Source: Neurospora tetraspora | Lineage: Eukaryota; Ascomycota; Sordariomycetes; Sordariales; Sordariaceae | Direction: 5' to 3' | NCBI RefSeq assembly: GCF_033439725.1 | Contig: NW_026944388.1 | Location: 682,001 to 746,000 of the forward strand | Length of the DNA: 64,000 nucleotides | Shown here: positions 31,743 through 45,900 of the stretch, piece after piece | How positions within the stretch are numbered: the first letter of the stretch is position 1 | Layout: each line of letters begins with the position of its first letter | The notes under the pieces: model-generated | Databases searched by the model: none | What the model was told of the DNA's origin: nothing | What the model saw: the letters and a program-made list of their open reading frames with translations, nothing else | Position numbers and translations under genes: made by a program

Positions 31743-32642
31743 ACTTCCTCTTGTACAACACCAAACACCCGTAAGTAGTGTTAGGCAGAATAGGCAGCAA
31801 CCCCAATAAATTTCCTGGAAAGTTCGTCGTCGCAGTCGCGCTTTCCCTTCCCGTGTCGTCCCTACGCCGCGCTAAACCTTTTAAGTGGACATGACATGAC
31901 GTGACGCGACGCGACCCCCTGTTCTTTTTACCCTAGCTCACCTAGCGAAAAGTGCAGGCAACAGTCGCGTAAAGTGGCACGGTCACATGAGCCGCACTCC
32001 CTACAACTTTAATACCGTTGATCAGTTGATCACCTAACTACCTTCGCTTCCGATCTATAAAAGCATAGACCAGGCTAACGCACAGATGACAGTCAGGACT
32101 CGGGAACCCCTTGCGGTGCGGGACAAATTTGGGGTACCGTCGCAGCGTAGCGCCAAGCGCCGCCCATCAAATCGATCTCCAAATCTCCAACAGCTCAAAA
32201 ATGTTGGGCTGAGAATCTGGCTGACACTCTGACAGGGCTGGCATTTTGAGGCTGGGCAGGGGGGCAGGTTACGATACGATATCGGAGCTGAGCTCACACA
32301 CTCACACAAGTTCATTCAGCTGATGAAACCAAGACCGCTATGTTGAAGATCGAATCAATTTCATAACCCGCCTTTCCCTTCCCCTTCGCCTTGACCTGTC
32401 TAGATATGTGTGGTTGTGTTTGTGACTGTTTTGCGCTACGCAGAGAGATGTTTATTATACAAGGAAAAAGCAGAAAAAAAGAGCAACCGTCCATGATGAC
32501 CGACGTAGACGGAAGACGCCTGCTGCACCATTTTTGTTTTCGTTAAATGCATCAGAGAAAAAAAGACAAGTTTTTGGTTGTAACTTTAAAAAACCCATCT
32601 AATTTGTCATTACTTCTGCCTCTCTACCCAATTTTGACTTTT
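31743..32642. other. Intergenic 3' of PDH E1 alpha
   Basis: Ordinary intergenic sequence with a short stretch of GACGTGACGCGACGCGA near 31895. No gene recognised. Confidence 0.4.
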
Positions 32643-34590
32643 TTAGTGCTTGAAGTAGAAAAGCTCATCAGGGGTACGGCCACGGATGAAGTCGGGCTCG
32701 GTACCCTTGACGTAGATATCCTCAAAGAGAATCTGCTGGGTAGGCTCGGGAGGAGCCATGGCCTCGGCGGCGGCAACCTCCTCGTTGACGTGGGCGCGAG
32801 CCTCCTTGTCAAGGCCCTTGAGCTCCTCCTCGGTAGCAACACCCCACTCGAGAATGTGCTGCTTGAGACCGGCAATGGGGTCGTTGGTGGAGCGCATGCG
32901 CTGAATCTCCTCACGGGTACGGTAGGTGGTGCCGGGGTCGGACATGGAGTGACCACCATAACGGTAGGTGACGTACTCGAGGACGAGAGGGCCGTTGTCG
33001 TTGTTGGTCCACTCCTTACCGTACGCGACGGCGGCCTTGACGGCGAGGACGTCCATGCCGTTGACCTTGAGACCGGGGATGTACTGGCCACGCTTGTAGT
33101 AGTCGGTCAAAGCCGACGAGCGGGCGGCAGAGGTACCCATACCATACTTGTTGTCTGCACGATTACACACGTCAGTAAGAATCCACGAGACCATGGAACG
33201 TGGGCAACTCACTCTCGCAGCCGAAAAGGGCAGGGAGCTTCCAGAGCTTGGCCATGTTGAAAGACTCAAAGACCTGACCCTGGTTGCTGGCACCATCACC
33301 TATAACATCGTATTAGCCTTCCGACTTTTCAACTTCGTTCCTATCGCCAAAGGAGAGCCTACCGTAGAGGATGATGGAAGCCTTCTTGCCGCCAGTGTAC
33401 TTCTGGGCGAAAGCAAGACCAGCACCGACAGCGACCTGAGCACCGACGATACCGTTACCGCCGTAGAAACCCTTGGTGAACATGTGCATGGAACCACCCT
33501 TGCCGTAGGCGATACCCTCACGGCGACCGAGAAGCTCGCCAATGATGGAGCGGACGGTGCCACCGCGCATGTAGGCGAAGCCGTGGCAGCGGTAGGAGGT
33601 AATGACGTCGTCAGTCTTCTGGATCGCGTGCTCGATACCGACGGCGACGGCCTCCTGACCAACGGACAGATGGCAGAAACCACGAATCTTCTTCTCCTTG
33701 TACAGTCTGTCGGCGGCCATCTCCATTTGTCTGTAGTTGAGAACAGTGTTAGCTATATGCTATGCTATACTGCCATGTTGAACCTCCAGGCCGAGATCGG
33801 CAGAGATGGGGGAAGCTCGGAGCTCCGATGACCACGTAGGATGGTAGTTTTTGCATACCTGACGACGACCATGTCGTAGTACATCTGCTTCAGCTCCTTT
33901 TTGGTGACGGCGAGGGTGTAGGGAGGGGGGTCGAGCTCGTAGGTCTCGAAGCTCTCATCGCTGAGGGTGACCTGGAAGGGCTCCTCTTCCGACTAGATTG
34001 AAGCAAGATTGCATGGTAAGCTTATCCATGTTCCCATTTTCGGAGTAGTAGTAGTAGTAGTAGTAGTAGCGAGAAGTAGCAGTTTTGGTTGCGCGCAAAA
34101 ATCTGCGCAACCCAACCCCCAGCCGACAACGACGGTGACGACATGATAGGTTTCGAAACCACCAAAACAAACGGCGTTCATCTGGTGTTTTCTATTGACT
34201 TGACGTCAAGAGAAAGAAGGCGGGTCCGGCGGGTCCGGCAGCAAGCGGTAAGGTAGACAGACTCGCATGGGACATGACTTGCTTGACTCGCGAGTCTGCT
34301 TGGGGGGGACTTGGGACTCGGGGGACATGACTAGGGAGTCTCTCCTTCCCTCCAGTCTTGGTCTTTTTTCCAACGAACCACACCACCATCGAAACCCACT
34401 TCGAACGACATCCGACATCAAAAGTAAACAAACGTACCTCTGGGAGGGGCTTCTCGAGCTGGGCCGAAGCAGCATTGGTGGTGACGGACCTCCTAGCGGC
34501 GATCGAGGGAATAACGACACGGGGAGCAGCAACACGGGCGCGGATGGGCGCCGCTACCCTCGTCGATAACCGGGCTGCGCGAGAAAACAT
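32643..34590 (-). CDS. PDA1: Pyruvate dehydrogenase E1 component, alpha subunit (mitochondrial)
   Basis: Five minus-strand exons, 34590-34438, 33992-33859, 33730-33363, 33299-33213 and 33154-32643, give 417 residues, the usual fungal length; phases close exactly. The N-terminus [20 protein letters not shown] is an Arg-rich mitochondrial targeting sequence. The thiamine-diphosphate motif GDGASNQG...NN is assembled across three exons ([15 protein letters not shown], then CENNKYGMGT). [16 protein letters not shown] and [12 protein letters not shown] are typical of E1 alpha, and [15 protein letters not shown] contains the conserved regulatory phosphoserine site. With E1 beta it decarboxylates pyruvate and acetylates the E2 lipoyl group, feeding acetyl-CoA to the citric acid cycle. 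Intron 1 (445 nt) is unusually long and contains a (GTA)n microsatellite at about 34045-34069. Confidence 0.97.
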
Positions 34591-36959
34591 TTTGGATTAT
34601 GTGCTCTCTTCTCTAACCGCTGGGAATACGTTGCAGAAGAGTTGGGGGGGTGAATGACGACGGGAGAGTGGAAGCGGAGAGGACGAGAGTGAGGGACGAG
34701 ACGACGGGCAAAAGCAAACTGGCAAACTGAAAATCCTTGGGAGTGTGGAAGGGTCACGAATTGATGGGCTCCGATGGGGTAGGCGAGCCAGGGCGGTACG
34801 GCAGGACTGGTGCGGGCAGGGCAGGTGTGCACCAGCACGTCAGGGAACAATTGGAGACGCTCACAGGGCACCAGCACGGATAGGGTATCGTCGGGTACGT
34901 GTGTTACGCTGTGGCCCGGGGGTTTTTTCGGGCAGGTCCCCCAGCTGTACTTTCACGGCTTGCAGGAGCTCTCTGTCCAAGAAGCTTGACAAGGCAGGTA
35001 CTGACGCGATAGAAACCAAGCTCCAACCAACGGTAGAGGTACCTGTCCCGGCATACCGGCCGTTCTCCGGAGCTCTTTTTGACGCTGTCAAAAACTTATT
35101 ATGGATCTCCCTCGTTTTCTCCCGTCGCGGACGAGGAGCTTGGAGAATGGAGGATGGAGGGGAAGGGGCAAGGAACGTCAAAAAAAAAGTCCACAGACAG
35201 GGGGGCGAGGCGAACGAGTGTTGAGCAGAAGCTTAGCATGCGCTAACTGAGTTTGGCATGCATGGATCAGGTGGGGGAGGAAAGTTTGTTGGAGATATCT
35301 ACATGTAATGGGAATCGTGCGTGACAAATTATATGAGACCGTGTTCAACCCCATGAATACGGACAAATGTCTCATCCATTTTGTCATGGGCGGGCTGAGC
35401 CATCATCAGGATTTGTTTGTTTTCCTTCATCGCTCGACGGCATCACCAGTCACCACAGCGGACAATTTTCCAGTCATGGTTCGAGGCGTTTGCTGCCATC
35501 CCCTCGACTCCATCACGAACCCCATCAAGAATGGAGTTTGACATTCCGGAATGCCCCACCCAACAACAGCCGCCGCAGACCGCAGTGCCGCCGCCGCCGC
35601 TTTGCCTCACGAACTCTAAGCTCAATCGGGAATGATTGCTTATCAGTTTTCTTACCACTACAGTTTAAACGACGGGATGAGCGCGGCATGCAGGTAACAG
35701 TAATCAACTGTCTGGTGGGACATGTATCTATATATCGACTTCCCTTATTACCTATGTACGTTTATAGTGGACTCCCGTCTGCGAATGGCCTCACTCCTCA
35801 TCGACACCATCGTCAGTCCCAGTCAGTGCCTGAGTAACTGAACATTAATGACTACCTATCAATGACGCCAAGGGCCCAGGGCAGGGCAGTTTGATGTCGG
35901 GTCCGGTTCGGCAACGTCCTTTTATTACAATACCAAAGAAGCATTACAACAACAGCATGTAATAATAGCAGATAGTAACGATGAGAGTAAACAATTCATC
36001 GAGTATTTATCATTAACCTCTAGCAACAGAACTCTCTCTCTCACTTCTCGCGTGACTCGCAGTAATCCAATTACTGTCTATACCTTGAGAGCAACACCAA
36101 ACAATCATTTGACCTGTTCGGGTCTGAATATGTCTCTGCTTGTGGATGCCTTGCCTCCGCCTCTTTGTCTCATCTGTCCGTTTCATGAACAGCTAGCTAA
36201 GATATAAGTATTGGTAGACAAGTGGGTACAGTATCCTATCTTGCAATAAAACATGTCATGGCGTACGATGTACGGGGAGGACGCATATAAACCATATGTT
36301 AAACAGAATAATATGCGCACTTGGAACGATCAAAAACAGGCAGATATAAGATATAAGGCATTGTTGACCGATAGTGTGTGTGTGTGTGCGTCTTTCATAG
36401 TCCGGTTGCGATAGTGTAGTGATGTGATAATGCAGAGTTCCTGAACAAAGTATATTTGCACCGTTCCCACATCCAATGCCGAGTGTTCATCCGCTTCTTG
36501 ATGAACTCTCTCGTCTGTCTGTCTGTCTGTTTGTGTCTGTCCTCCAGCTGCGTGCGTGCATTTCTGACAAAGAGATAAAAACAAGAGAGAAGACGAGATA
36601 AAAAGAAAAGTAAAAAGATAAATGCTGGCCCGTTGTCTGCCTGTCCGAATGCGTGTGTGTGTGCTTTGAAAACCTTCATGTGTGTGTCAACGCCATAGCA
36701 ATGCTCCCCACGAAGTATTCGCGCCCAGTAAAATCGCTAGGTGCGCTCTCCGCAGGTCTTTTGATTCATCCGACTTTCGCCAACCAATGCGCTGAATTGT
36801 ATCGTTGGGTATATTAAAGGAAGGCGATGGGTTGTGTTGTGTGAGTAGAGAAATTTCTGGTGGTCGAGAACCGTCTTAACTTGACAATCTCGACTCGGCT
36901 TCCACGATTGCCGATTGACTCCTGTGGCTGAGGTTGGTGGAACCCCCTCCTCTTTAGTT
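34591..36959. other. Intergenic between PDH E1 alpha and the F-box gene
   Basis: It contains the PDA1 promoter, short microsatellites (TGTG near 36374-36386, (CTGT)n near 36510-36530), a TAGAGGTA octamer at 35034, and the likely 3' UTR of the F-box gene. No gene recognised. Confidence 0.45.
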
Positions 36960-39156
36960 TTAAGCTCCCCTGGATGCTTGAAAGAACGATGCGTTTGGTC
37001 GAAGAGGAGCTGTGGCAGGGCCGGCATCGGGCATATCCACGTCCTGCATTCCGTTTCCTATCAGACTATCGTCCATCGCACTTGACGGCCTTTCGGGAAC
37101 GGGGGCGTCGATGGTTGGTCGTGGCGTAAGGGTGAATGATTGTCGCTCGTGTCTATCGAGGAGAACATCTTCGGGCGGGGAGAAGGACCAAACCTAGTAA
37201 TCATCATCGTTAGCAGCCAAACAACAGATCGCACCGGGATATCGGAAATTCTCACCTCCATAACCGTCCTGCTGTTCCTCAGTGCCATCGCAACGCACTT
37301 CTCAGCCTCAAAGGCAACGCGCCAAACAGCTTCTCCCTGAGAGATAAGCTCGCGGACAAGCTGGCCAGTCTTGAGATCCCAGACCTTAACCCGTCCATCA
37401 CTGCCGCCACTGACAATCCGCGTGTCGTCAAACTGCAAGCTTGTAACGCTATTATCGTGAGCCGCAAGGCGATGGATAGGGCAAAACCTTTCCAGCGACC
37501 AGACCCTGACTGAGCCATCGCTACCACCGGTGACAAGGGTGCCACCACGCATTTGCAGTTGTCCAACCAAAGACGTGTGACCTTGTAGAACCGCTTGGCA
37601 TTCACTAGACTCCATGTTAGCGCAAGACCATGGGTAAATATGCGAGATATTCAGACAGTATAACTTACCCAGTAGCGGCGTTCCAGATCCTCACGCTGGT
37701 ATCCAGACTTCCAGTTGCCACACGGTAGCCATCAAAGGCGATCGCGTAAATCTGGCTGTAGTGACCCTGAAGTGTATGCAGGCAGCGGCCCTCCGAAATA
37801 CTCCAGACCTTGGCGGTGGTGTCGTAACTTCCCGAAACAACAATGTCGCCATGGATCTCCAAACACCTCACACTAGCCTGATGACCGACGAGCACGTTTC
37901 GGCACACGCCGTTCCTAATATCCCAGACTCGGAGGGTCGTATCCCTAGATCCAGAGATGGCAGTGTTCGCATCCGACATCTTGAGGCATCTGACGGTGGA
38001 AGTATGTCCACGGAGTGTATGCATACAGACACTTGGGTACATGTTAGCAGGGCGTCCTGGTACTGGTTAGAAAGGAAACCGGTGTAACTTACCCCGTCGT
38101 CAAATCCCACACACGAACATCTCTGTCACAACCACCACTGACCAAGACGTCGTCCCAAGGAACCATCGCCCAGACACCCATCATGTGGCCCCTGAGTGTT
38201 CGTAGTTCGTTTCCTTCCGTGTCGAACACATGGATCTTGGTGTTGTCGAGAGCTACAATGATGTACTTCTTGGTAAGATGGAGGCTGGTCACTACACCGC
38301 CTTCCTGGGTGATGTTTTTGGTAATGTTGCGTCCCCCTGTCCGCCAGGCGGCGTCCACGAGATATCGTTGTTTGAAGTGCGACTTGTATGACCTGGGTCT
38401 CCGCAGGCTCGATGCGTCGTCGAAAGTGACTGAGGTCGCGGGGGCGCTGTAGGGCTGGTAAAAGCTGCTCGTAGGGTCTGGCCGGAGGAAATTGGAGTAC
38501 TGCATCGAAGTCTGTACCTCAGATAGCCTACGCTGATAGTCGTGCTTCAAACACAAGTTCTTCCATGTCATGTCATCGCTCACCAGATCCCGCCACCTGC
38601 GAGACACTTGAGAAGCTCTTGCAAGGTCCTTGGGGTCGTCGATAAATGACAGAACCTATCTGGGGGGTTAACAAACTGGCCATACACCCGAGACGACAGA
38701 CGCAGGACTTACTCTTAAACACAACTCATCGGGTAGGCTCATCATTGGGTCCTTTTTCAAACGCGGGCTGACAAGCTGGAGAATAAAGCTGAGCTGTTGG
38801 CTGTTGCACATGTTCACAATGTCCTCGAGTATTCGCTTTTTCTCCGGGGTGGTAGCCTTGAGGAAATTCTCCCGCATTATGGACAAGACTATGCTTTCAT
38901 CCTCTTCCGCGTTACTCCAGTCCGGCTGGGTTTGTGATGGGCCGGGAGATGCCGCTGGGGTGGGAGGTGGTGGCGGTGAGCCGGCTGAGAGTTGTTGATT
39001 GAAGTCGGCAGAAGGGTTCATGCCTAATGGTGTTAGTGGTGGTTGTGGGCGATGTTGTTGCGCCAGTTTGGCGCTATGTGTGTTGAGCGACAACTCTTCC
39101 CCGAGGACACTGCCTCTCCTTTCAGAGATACTCTGATGCTTTCCGTACGGCGACAT
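36960..39156 (-). CDS. F-box/WD40 ubiquitin-ligase receptor, Fbw7/Cdc4 type
   Basis: Five minus-strand exons, 39156-38713, 38655-38093, 38031-37669, 37604-37256 and 37193-36960, give 650 residues with all phases closing. The F-box spans exons 1-2 (LPDELCLRV then LSFIDDPKDLARASQVSRRW). The linker is followed by seven WD repeats, e.g. LRGHMMGVWAMVPWDD, MHTLRGHTSTVRCLKM, ISGSRDTTLRVWDI, VVSGSYDTTAKVWSI, VATGSLDTSVRIWNA and VSGGSDGRVKVWDLKTG. The order and wording follow human FBXW7 closely (GHTSTVRC...SGSRDATLRVWDI). Such proteins bring phosphorylated substrates to SCF ligases; in Neurospora the related FWD-1 acts on the clock protein FRQ. I cannot tell from sequence alone whether this is that orthologue. 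An upstream in-frame extension exists, but MSPYGKHQ is the first plausible start. Confidence 0.88.
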
Positions 39157-42100
39157 GATGACGATGTGCGTATGTCCCACGCTATATGTGGAAGTCGACG
39201 ATGAATCCTCGTGCTGTCGAGGGCGCAAGTCGTGATGCCCAGCCAACAGATGTACTGGGTTGACTGCCCGACTAACTGTTGATGGTCCAAATTCGGCGGC
39301 AGTTGCAAAGTTGAGGTCGATGGTTGACCGAGGGTAACGAAAGATGGATACACTAGTTGGTTGGTGTGAATCACGAATCGGTTTGCCGCAGCCCCTTTTT
39401 CGACTCCTCGACACACGGAACAGGCAGTGCGTCGGTGTGCCTAACGGGTGTCCGTAAGACCAAGGCAAACAGAAATCGAGATTAGATATCGATCGTGATA
39501 GGAGTCGCGTGGGTTGCGGTCGTGGAGGTCGGACGAAAGAAAAGCGGGTGTTTGTTAGTGGAGAGTGGGCTGGTCGCCAAGGTGTCTGTGACCTAGACGA
39601 CGACGACAGGAGACGGTCGGATGAGATGATGGCTGGGTCGCTTCAGTTGGGCCGTTGAGGTTGGCTGATGAGTGTGTTGGTGCGGCGGGAGAAAGGGGAG
39701 TCGCCTGGACCACTTCTATCTCAAGGAACCGGGTCGTCGTTGACGGTTTGACAGGAACTGGGAGTGGTGTGGTGTACAAGTAACCTGGAGGTTTAACAAG
39801 GGAGAAGCAATAAATCGAAAGAGTCAAGGAGGACGATGTGTGTCCAAGGGGCCGCGCCTTGTGATTACTTCAGCTTGGTGCGGCTTGCGTAAGGGGAAGC
39901 AGCGTGGATGGTGGATGCTCGGTGCAGTGCAAGGTGGATGGCGGAACAGCGCAGGTCCAGTGCCCTGGCCGGGGCGGGTCGGGCGCTGGCTCCCAAGTGG
40001 AGCGCCTACATTGAGTGCTTGCTTGGAAAGTGGTTCCCCCATCCGCTTTTCAGGGCCCGTCACTCCATGTCACTGCACCGTGCAAAGCCCGCCTTGTTTG
40101 AGAATGACAGGGGTCATCACTCTTAACCCACTTCTCTCCCAATGTTCCATCATCGAGAAGGCCTTTCCCTACGATGCCCTACTGTAACTGCACTTATACC
40201 TAGCAATGATGTAAGTACATGTAGCCAGCGGTGATGTCTGTTTTTATGCAGGTATGCAATATGTTACTGCTAAACAATAACGAGTCCCCGCAACAACCGG
40301 GTGCAGTGACCGAGACCCGGACCCGAAGACAGCAACAACAATAACTGGCAAGAGACTGGCGGGGGTTATCATTGTTAGGTACGGAGGGTGCGGCAACATC
40401 TTGATCAGACGGCGGCGGTACGTAACGGTACCCTTTTCTTTACCTCACTCTACTCACCAGGTCCACCCGTGCAATTTGTCTCCGGAAAGAAAGGGTCCAA
40501 GTTGAGTCCAGACGTCCAAGACACCCGGTCACTGCATTCCGCGTGCAAAATCTGATACGTAGGTACACGTAGCTAGGTAGCTCCATACATAGGATGTGCA
40601 AGTCACTAACAGGAATGAGTGCAAGTCTCACCAAATCTGTTGCTGACACTCACAGACCGATGGCCAAGAGGAACCACTCACCCACTTAAAAGATCGCCTC
40701 TCTCCAGACCTTGAAAAAGACCAGACTGGCACGAGACTAGGTGACTAACTCTAAAGCTGGAGAACACCGCTGTTGGAGCTGTCCATGCGTGTATACTGCC
40801 GTGAAGGTGATCGTCTCTCAACCAGCGGTAACAAATTCGAATGAACCTCCTCCAAGAATTGCCGTCAACCCCGAAGGTACGGAGACGAAGACGGAGAAGG
40901 CGGATGTCATCCAGTGGCATCACGGCATGGCATCACATGCTTGTCTATCAGATGTCTATACTAACTAGGGTCTTCGGGATCTCGGAATGGAGCCACGAAC
41001 CTGCAACTCCCAAGACTCTAGAACGAGGCTTCAAAGGCTCGAACAACACTACTGTGTAAACAACAACGAAAAGTCTTTGATGTAGTGTGCACTACTGAAC
41101 AATATCAACCCCTAGCCGAATAGAACCGAGAAAAAAGGAAACCCCATCATGGAGAAAAGAGAAATATCCATCGATAATCCATTCCCCATCTTGCCCCATC
41201 CACCGTCCCAGTTGGCGACATACCGTACCTATGGCGACATCCATCCAGATCCGCGGGGAAGAGGAGATGCCCATATCAACTCACAAGTACCATATGATCA
41301 AGAAAATGGGGTCCCATGTTCGCCCATCAAACCCCATCAAACCCCATCAGACCCCATCTCCGCCATCACCATAGCCTCCAACCGCCGCCAACCCCGATAT
41401 ATATGCAGTCTAGCAGTATGTGTTGTCCTGCCGGTTTTGAGGGGTTCAAGTTCTCGGCGTTTTCTCAGGGGTCTAGAAAACTTTGGTCTGCAGTCGTTAG
41501 TCGCCAAGCAGTCGGGTTGGCGGGGTGGAGGTCAGCTGAGGTAAAGTATCAACATAGTGTCTAGCCCCTTATTAACCACTGTATGTGGGAGGGAAGGAAT
41601 CTCCTCTCTCTTTCTGAGATTGGTTTGCGGCGGGAGAAAACCCGTCAGCGTCAACCGCCCAATGTCCAAAACATACCGCTAGAGCCGCCGACCGGTCGGC
41701 CTGCCGGGGGCTTCGGGATTAAGATGTATCAGATTTTGAGGTTCGGATCCGTAGATGCCGCTCGCTACCTAAGCCCTGGCCTGGGATACCACACCCGAGG
41801 ACAACGACACCCGACCCGTTGGCCGAAGAACTCCGATAAAAGATACAGAAACTGTAGATCTCTACGAACTCGGGCCTTGCTAAAACGATAACTTTTTGGA
41901 TTACTTACTTACCCTATCAACACCGCAACTTTCCTCGTAAGATATATACGTCTCTCCAATCGCTAAGCCGTCAACGACTGACTGGATTGGACCGTCGTCG
42001 AACCGCCCACGCCGCCCGACCAACCGCCTTACCGCCGCCCTGCGCGCCGCTTTCCGTTCATTACTTAACGTCCGGGTGAACGACCCCGAGTCGAGTCGGG

Positions 42101-42987
42101 CTCTGAGGTTGGTTGCACAAGAATGACAAGATGCCAAGCCAAGCCAAGCATACATATCATCATCAGCTTCTTCACCGCCCTACCTGTGTCTACATATGTA
42201 GATAGATGGCTTCCATACCTCTATGCAGTATCTCACCCGATGTACACCCTCAATATTTTGGCTGACTCGCATATGACATGACATGACTAATATCATCGGT
42301 CCAATGGCATTTGTGGTAAAAACGACATCATCAAAGGCTTCATTTTCCTTGGCCGAATTTCTTCATAACACCTGTAGATGGCAGAGCATGGCATAGCATG
42401 GCATAACATGGCATAACATCAATAAGTACCTTGACCAGTAAAGCTAATGTAGTAACGTATGGTATAGCGTAGTGTCCTATACACAGTAACAACTAACCTA
42501 ACCAGCAAGCAAAAGTATCGAATGGCTTCTTCTGAATGGATTACCTAACCACCTAGCTAACCTAAGAAAACCAGCAAAACCAAAACCCCTTTTCTAGCTA
42601 CATAAACAAAAGTAGCAAACAAACAGGTAGGGGGTTCGGCAAAAGAAAAAATGCGGAAACATCAAATGAGGAGAGAGAACAATAAAAAAAAAAGCCAACA
42701 AAGAGCCATCCATGTCTCTCTCCCATCCATCCATCCAGTCCAGTCTACTTTTACACTCCAACCGAGATCCTTTCTCGAATATTTTTCCACGCGCTCATGC
42801 CAACTTGGTGACGTGATACATAATCGCTTTTGTCTTCGTCTTTCCTTTTTCCATGCTTCGAACTGTGACAAAATTCATCACCTGTCCATTTCTCTCATTC
42901 TCTCTCACACATTTGTCCACCCTCAGATCAAACACACTCCCACACTCCCACAAAGCCAAACCCCCTTAGCGATTCCTCAGTCAGCCC
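39157..42987. other. 3.8-kb intergenic region
   Basis: It includes the promoter of the F-box gene (right of 39157) and the 3' flank of the AAA-bromodomain gene. Near 42395 is a short GCATAGCATGGCATAACATG repeat, and TACCTCTA occurs at 42216. I see no convincing gene or RNA; the open frames lack protein features. Confidence 0.45.
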
Positions 42988-45900
42988 TTACCTCAAAAAG
43001 ATGTAAGGCAACCCATCATCCTCCGCCGGCGCCGCACGCGCCGACTTCTTGCTCTTCTGGCTCGTACTGTTGCTAGTAGGCGTCTTCTGGCTACTGCTCT
43101 TTCCACTGTTGTTGCTCTTGCTCTTATGGCTACCGGAAGTACCGGCAGTACTCTTCTGGTTGCTGTGGCTCTTCTGGCTGTTACTGGTGCTACCGGTACC
43201 CTGGCTATCGCCATTTCCAGCGACAGCAGTGGTGGCAGCAGCTGCGGCAGGAACATCAGAGGCAGAAGCAACAGTGGGATCAGGAGTAGGAACACCTCTG
43301 GCGGCAGCAGCAACTAGACCAGGGGCGGCAGAGCCGGCAGTGACTCCAGGAGTGGAGGCAGCAGCACCGACGGGGACGGCGGCAACAGCAGCTTGAGCCT
43401 GGGTCAACCCCTGAGACTGAGCAGAAGTCTGCGACGAACTCTTGTTGGCCTCGGCCTCCCTCTTCTCGAGCTCCCTCTGCTCTCTGCCCTGGGCATCGAA
43501 CAAGGCGCCCTGCACGAGCTCAATGTCGGCAATGGTTTCGTTGAAGACGCCGACGAGCGTGGAGAGGACATGCATACGATTCCACTCGTGGCGGTACTGC
43601 CAGATGGTATCCATGAGCTCTCTATGGATCTGCTCCATCTGCTCAATGTTGCAGCCGGCCGTGCGTTCGACGAGCGAGGACCAGAACTCGCAGACCTTAC
43701 CGTCGTTAAGGATAGGCTGCTGAGACGAGTCCGAAGTGCTGCGGCGGCCGGGGGGCAGATGGGCGTTGTTGCGGCCAAGGGCCGGGCTGTTGTTGGTGTA
43801 CGGAGAGCTATCCGTCTTCTTGCCGCCGGTGCTGCCAGGGCGGACGGGGCCCTGGAGAAGCCTCTCCAGACAGTCCGCAATCGCAAGGTCCCTAGGACGT
43901 CTGCCCTCTACCAGACTCCGCTGGCTATCAGGAGTATCATTGCTGGGCTTGCTGCTTTGACTGTCACCATTACCGCCACCCTGCTGCGGCTGGTCCTTGG
44001 AGGACGACGAACGGAGACCACCGGCGGGAGCTTCGTTGGCCTCGTGGGCCTCAGCCTCCTCAGGCACGGGTGGCAGCAGGATGCCCTGCGCAATACCAGC
44101 CATCTGTGAGTGAGGCCACGGGCCGCTACCAGAAGAATTGCTCTGGCTTTGGCTTTGGCTGTTGGTTTCCAAAAGGGACGCCGCGGCAGTACGGTTAACA
44201 GTCGTCTCCTGGCTCTCAACCAACTGGGATGTTCCCCGAGGGATGCTCTGCACGCCATTCGTCTGCTGCGTGTTCCACTCTCCACGGCCCGAGCTCGGAT
44301 CAGACGTCCTGGTGCTCGAAGCGTCATTCTGGATAGCGGCCGGTGAAACTCCAGGAGGCACAGAAGTAAGCGCCGATCTCTGCGAGAATGTGCCGACGGT
44401 CGCTCTGGTCGACTCTGTAATGACTCTGTTCTGTTGATGTTGTTGTTGCGCATGCCGATATCTAAGCGGCGAGCTGATTTCAACTCCCTGAGAGAAGAGC
44501 AGAGTGCTTTCTTCTTCCACCGTCTGACCGGTCTCGCCTTGGTTGGAAGGGTGCGATGTGCCGTTGGTGAGCGGGTGCGATCCGGAAGAGTTCAAGTCTC
44601 CGTTCGACTTGGGGCTCGTGATGACCTGGAATCTGGCCGCTGTCGTGTGGGCCGTCTTGACCATGGGGTATCCGATACCCACAGGACCTTGAGACTCGCT
44701 ATCGTCATGGGTCTCGGCAAGGTCAGACTGGATCTTGTCGACCATGGGCTGGAAAGCTGCCTTTTTGCGGTGGCGCTCTTCGGCCTTCCTCGCTCTCTCG
44801 AGCTGCCTTTGGTAGATGTCCTCAAAGTTGACGCCTGATGCTTTGAAAGAAAGATTGATATCGTACACATCAATCTCAACATTGGTGACCATTTCGCTCG
44901 CCTTCGGGAGGTAGTCCTTATCGCCGATAGTCTTGACATCGAGGAATAAACGCTTAATATCCTCGTAGAAGTCCATCGGGCGGGCATAATAGCCATTGGC
45001 CAAGCGCTCCTCGATTGTAGTAGAGTCAAGATTGTAGTAAAACTTGCCCGTTTTGGTTTCAAGAATGCCGTCAACACCTTTATCGTCCTTGGAAATGACA
45101 AAGGGCCGCTGCTCCTGTTCACCCACGTCGGGACGGACAAAGTTGGGATCAGACTCCTGGAACAGATAGCTGATCGTGTTGAGAGGAATGACGGGCTGTC
45201 TGAACTTGCGATACCTGCGCTGAATCTGATCCATAATCGGTTGCAGTCTCGCCTTCAGCAAGTTCAAATGATGGAAGTCGATCTGGCGCTGAGCTTTGAT
45301 CTCCTCCTTGGTAGGAACCCTGGGTGGCGGCGGCGGGGCAACCGGCAGGATTTCGAGCACCCGCTTCTTGCGGTTGGAAGGATCCGGGAATTCTTCAGGT
45401 GCCTTCCACAAGTTCTGGATGATAGGGAAAAAGAAGAAAACACGCTGTTCACGGTCCGGACGGGGGATCACGGTACGGTTCCCCTTCGAGAATCCGAACA
45501 GTTCGGTCAAAATCTCTGGTGGGACAAGCTCAGGCATTGTCTCCGCTGTGCCGAGTACAAGAACAGGGTCGGTAGGCGACATCTGTCGAAGCATCGTGGT
45601 GAATGTCGTCAGGGCGGCATCGCCAAGGGTCGCCCACCAAGCGTCCACATTAGGGATAAAGATCACACTGGGCTTGTGACGTTTGGCCTCGGTAAAGAGG
45701 CTCACAATAACTTGTTCAGGGGGCTAGATGACAAAACGTTAGTCGATATTCCACAAGGTGTTAATAGTTGAAAACTTACCCTAGAGTCATTCAGTACAAC
45801 AGGCAGACCAAAATCCTGAACATGAACACCTTCCAAGTAATGCAAAATAGCCTTCGACAGGTAACCGTGGCCCATACCCGCCACACCACAAAGGAGCAAT

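Noticed and set aside
39840-40187. 115-codon open frame in the F-box gene promoter
   Set aside because: Low-information composition, overlapping frames on both strands; no sign of selection visible.
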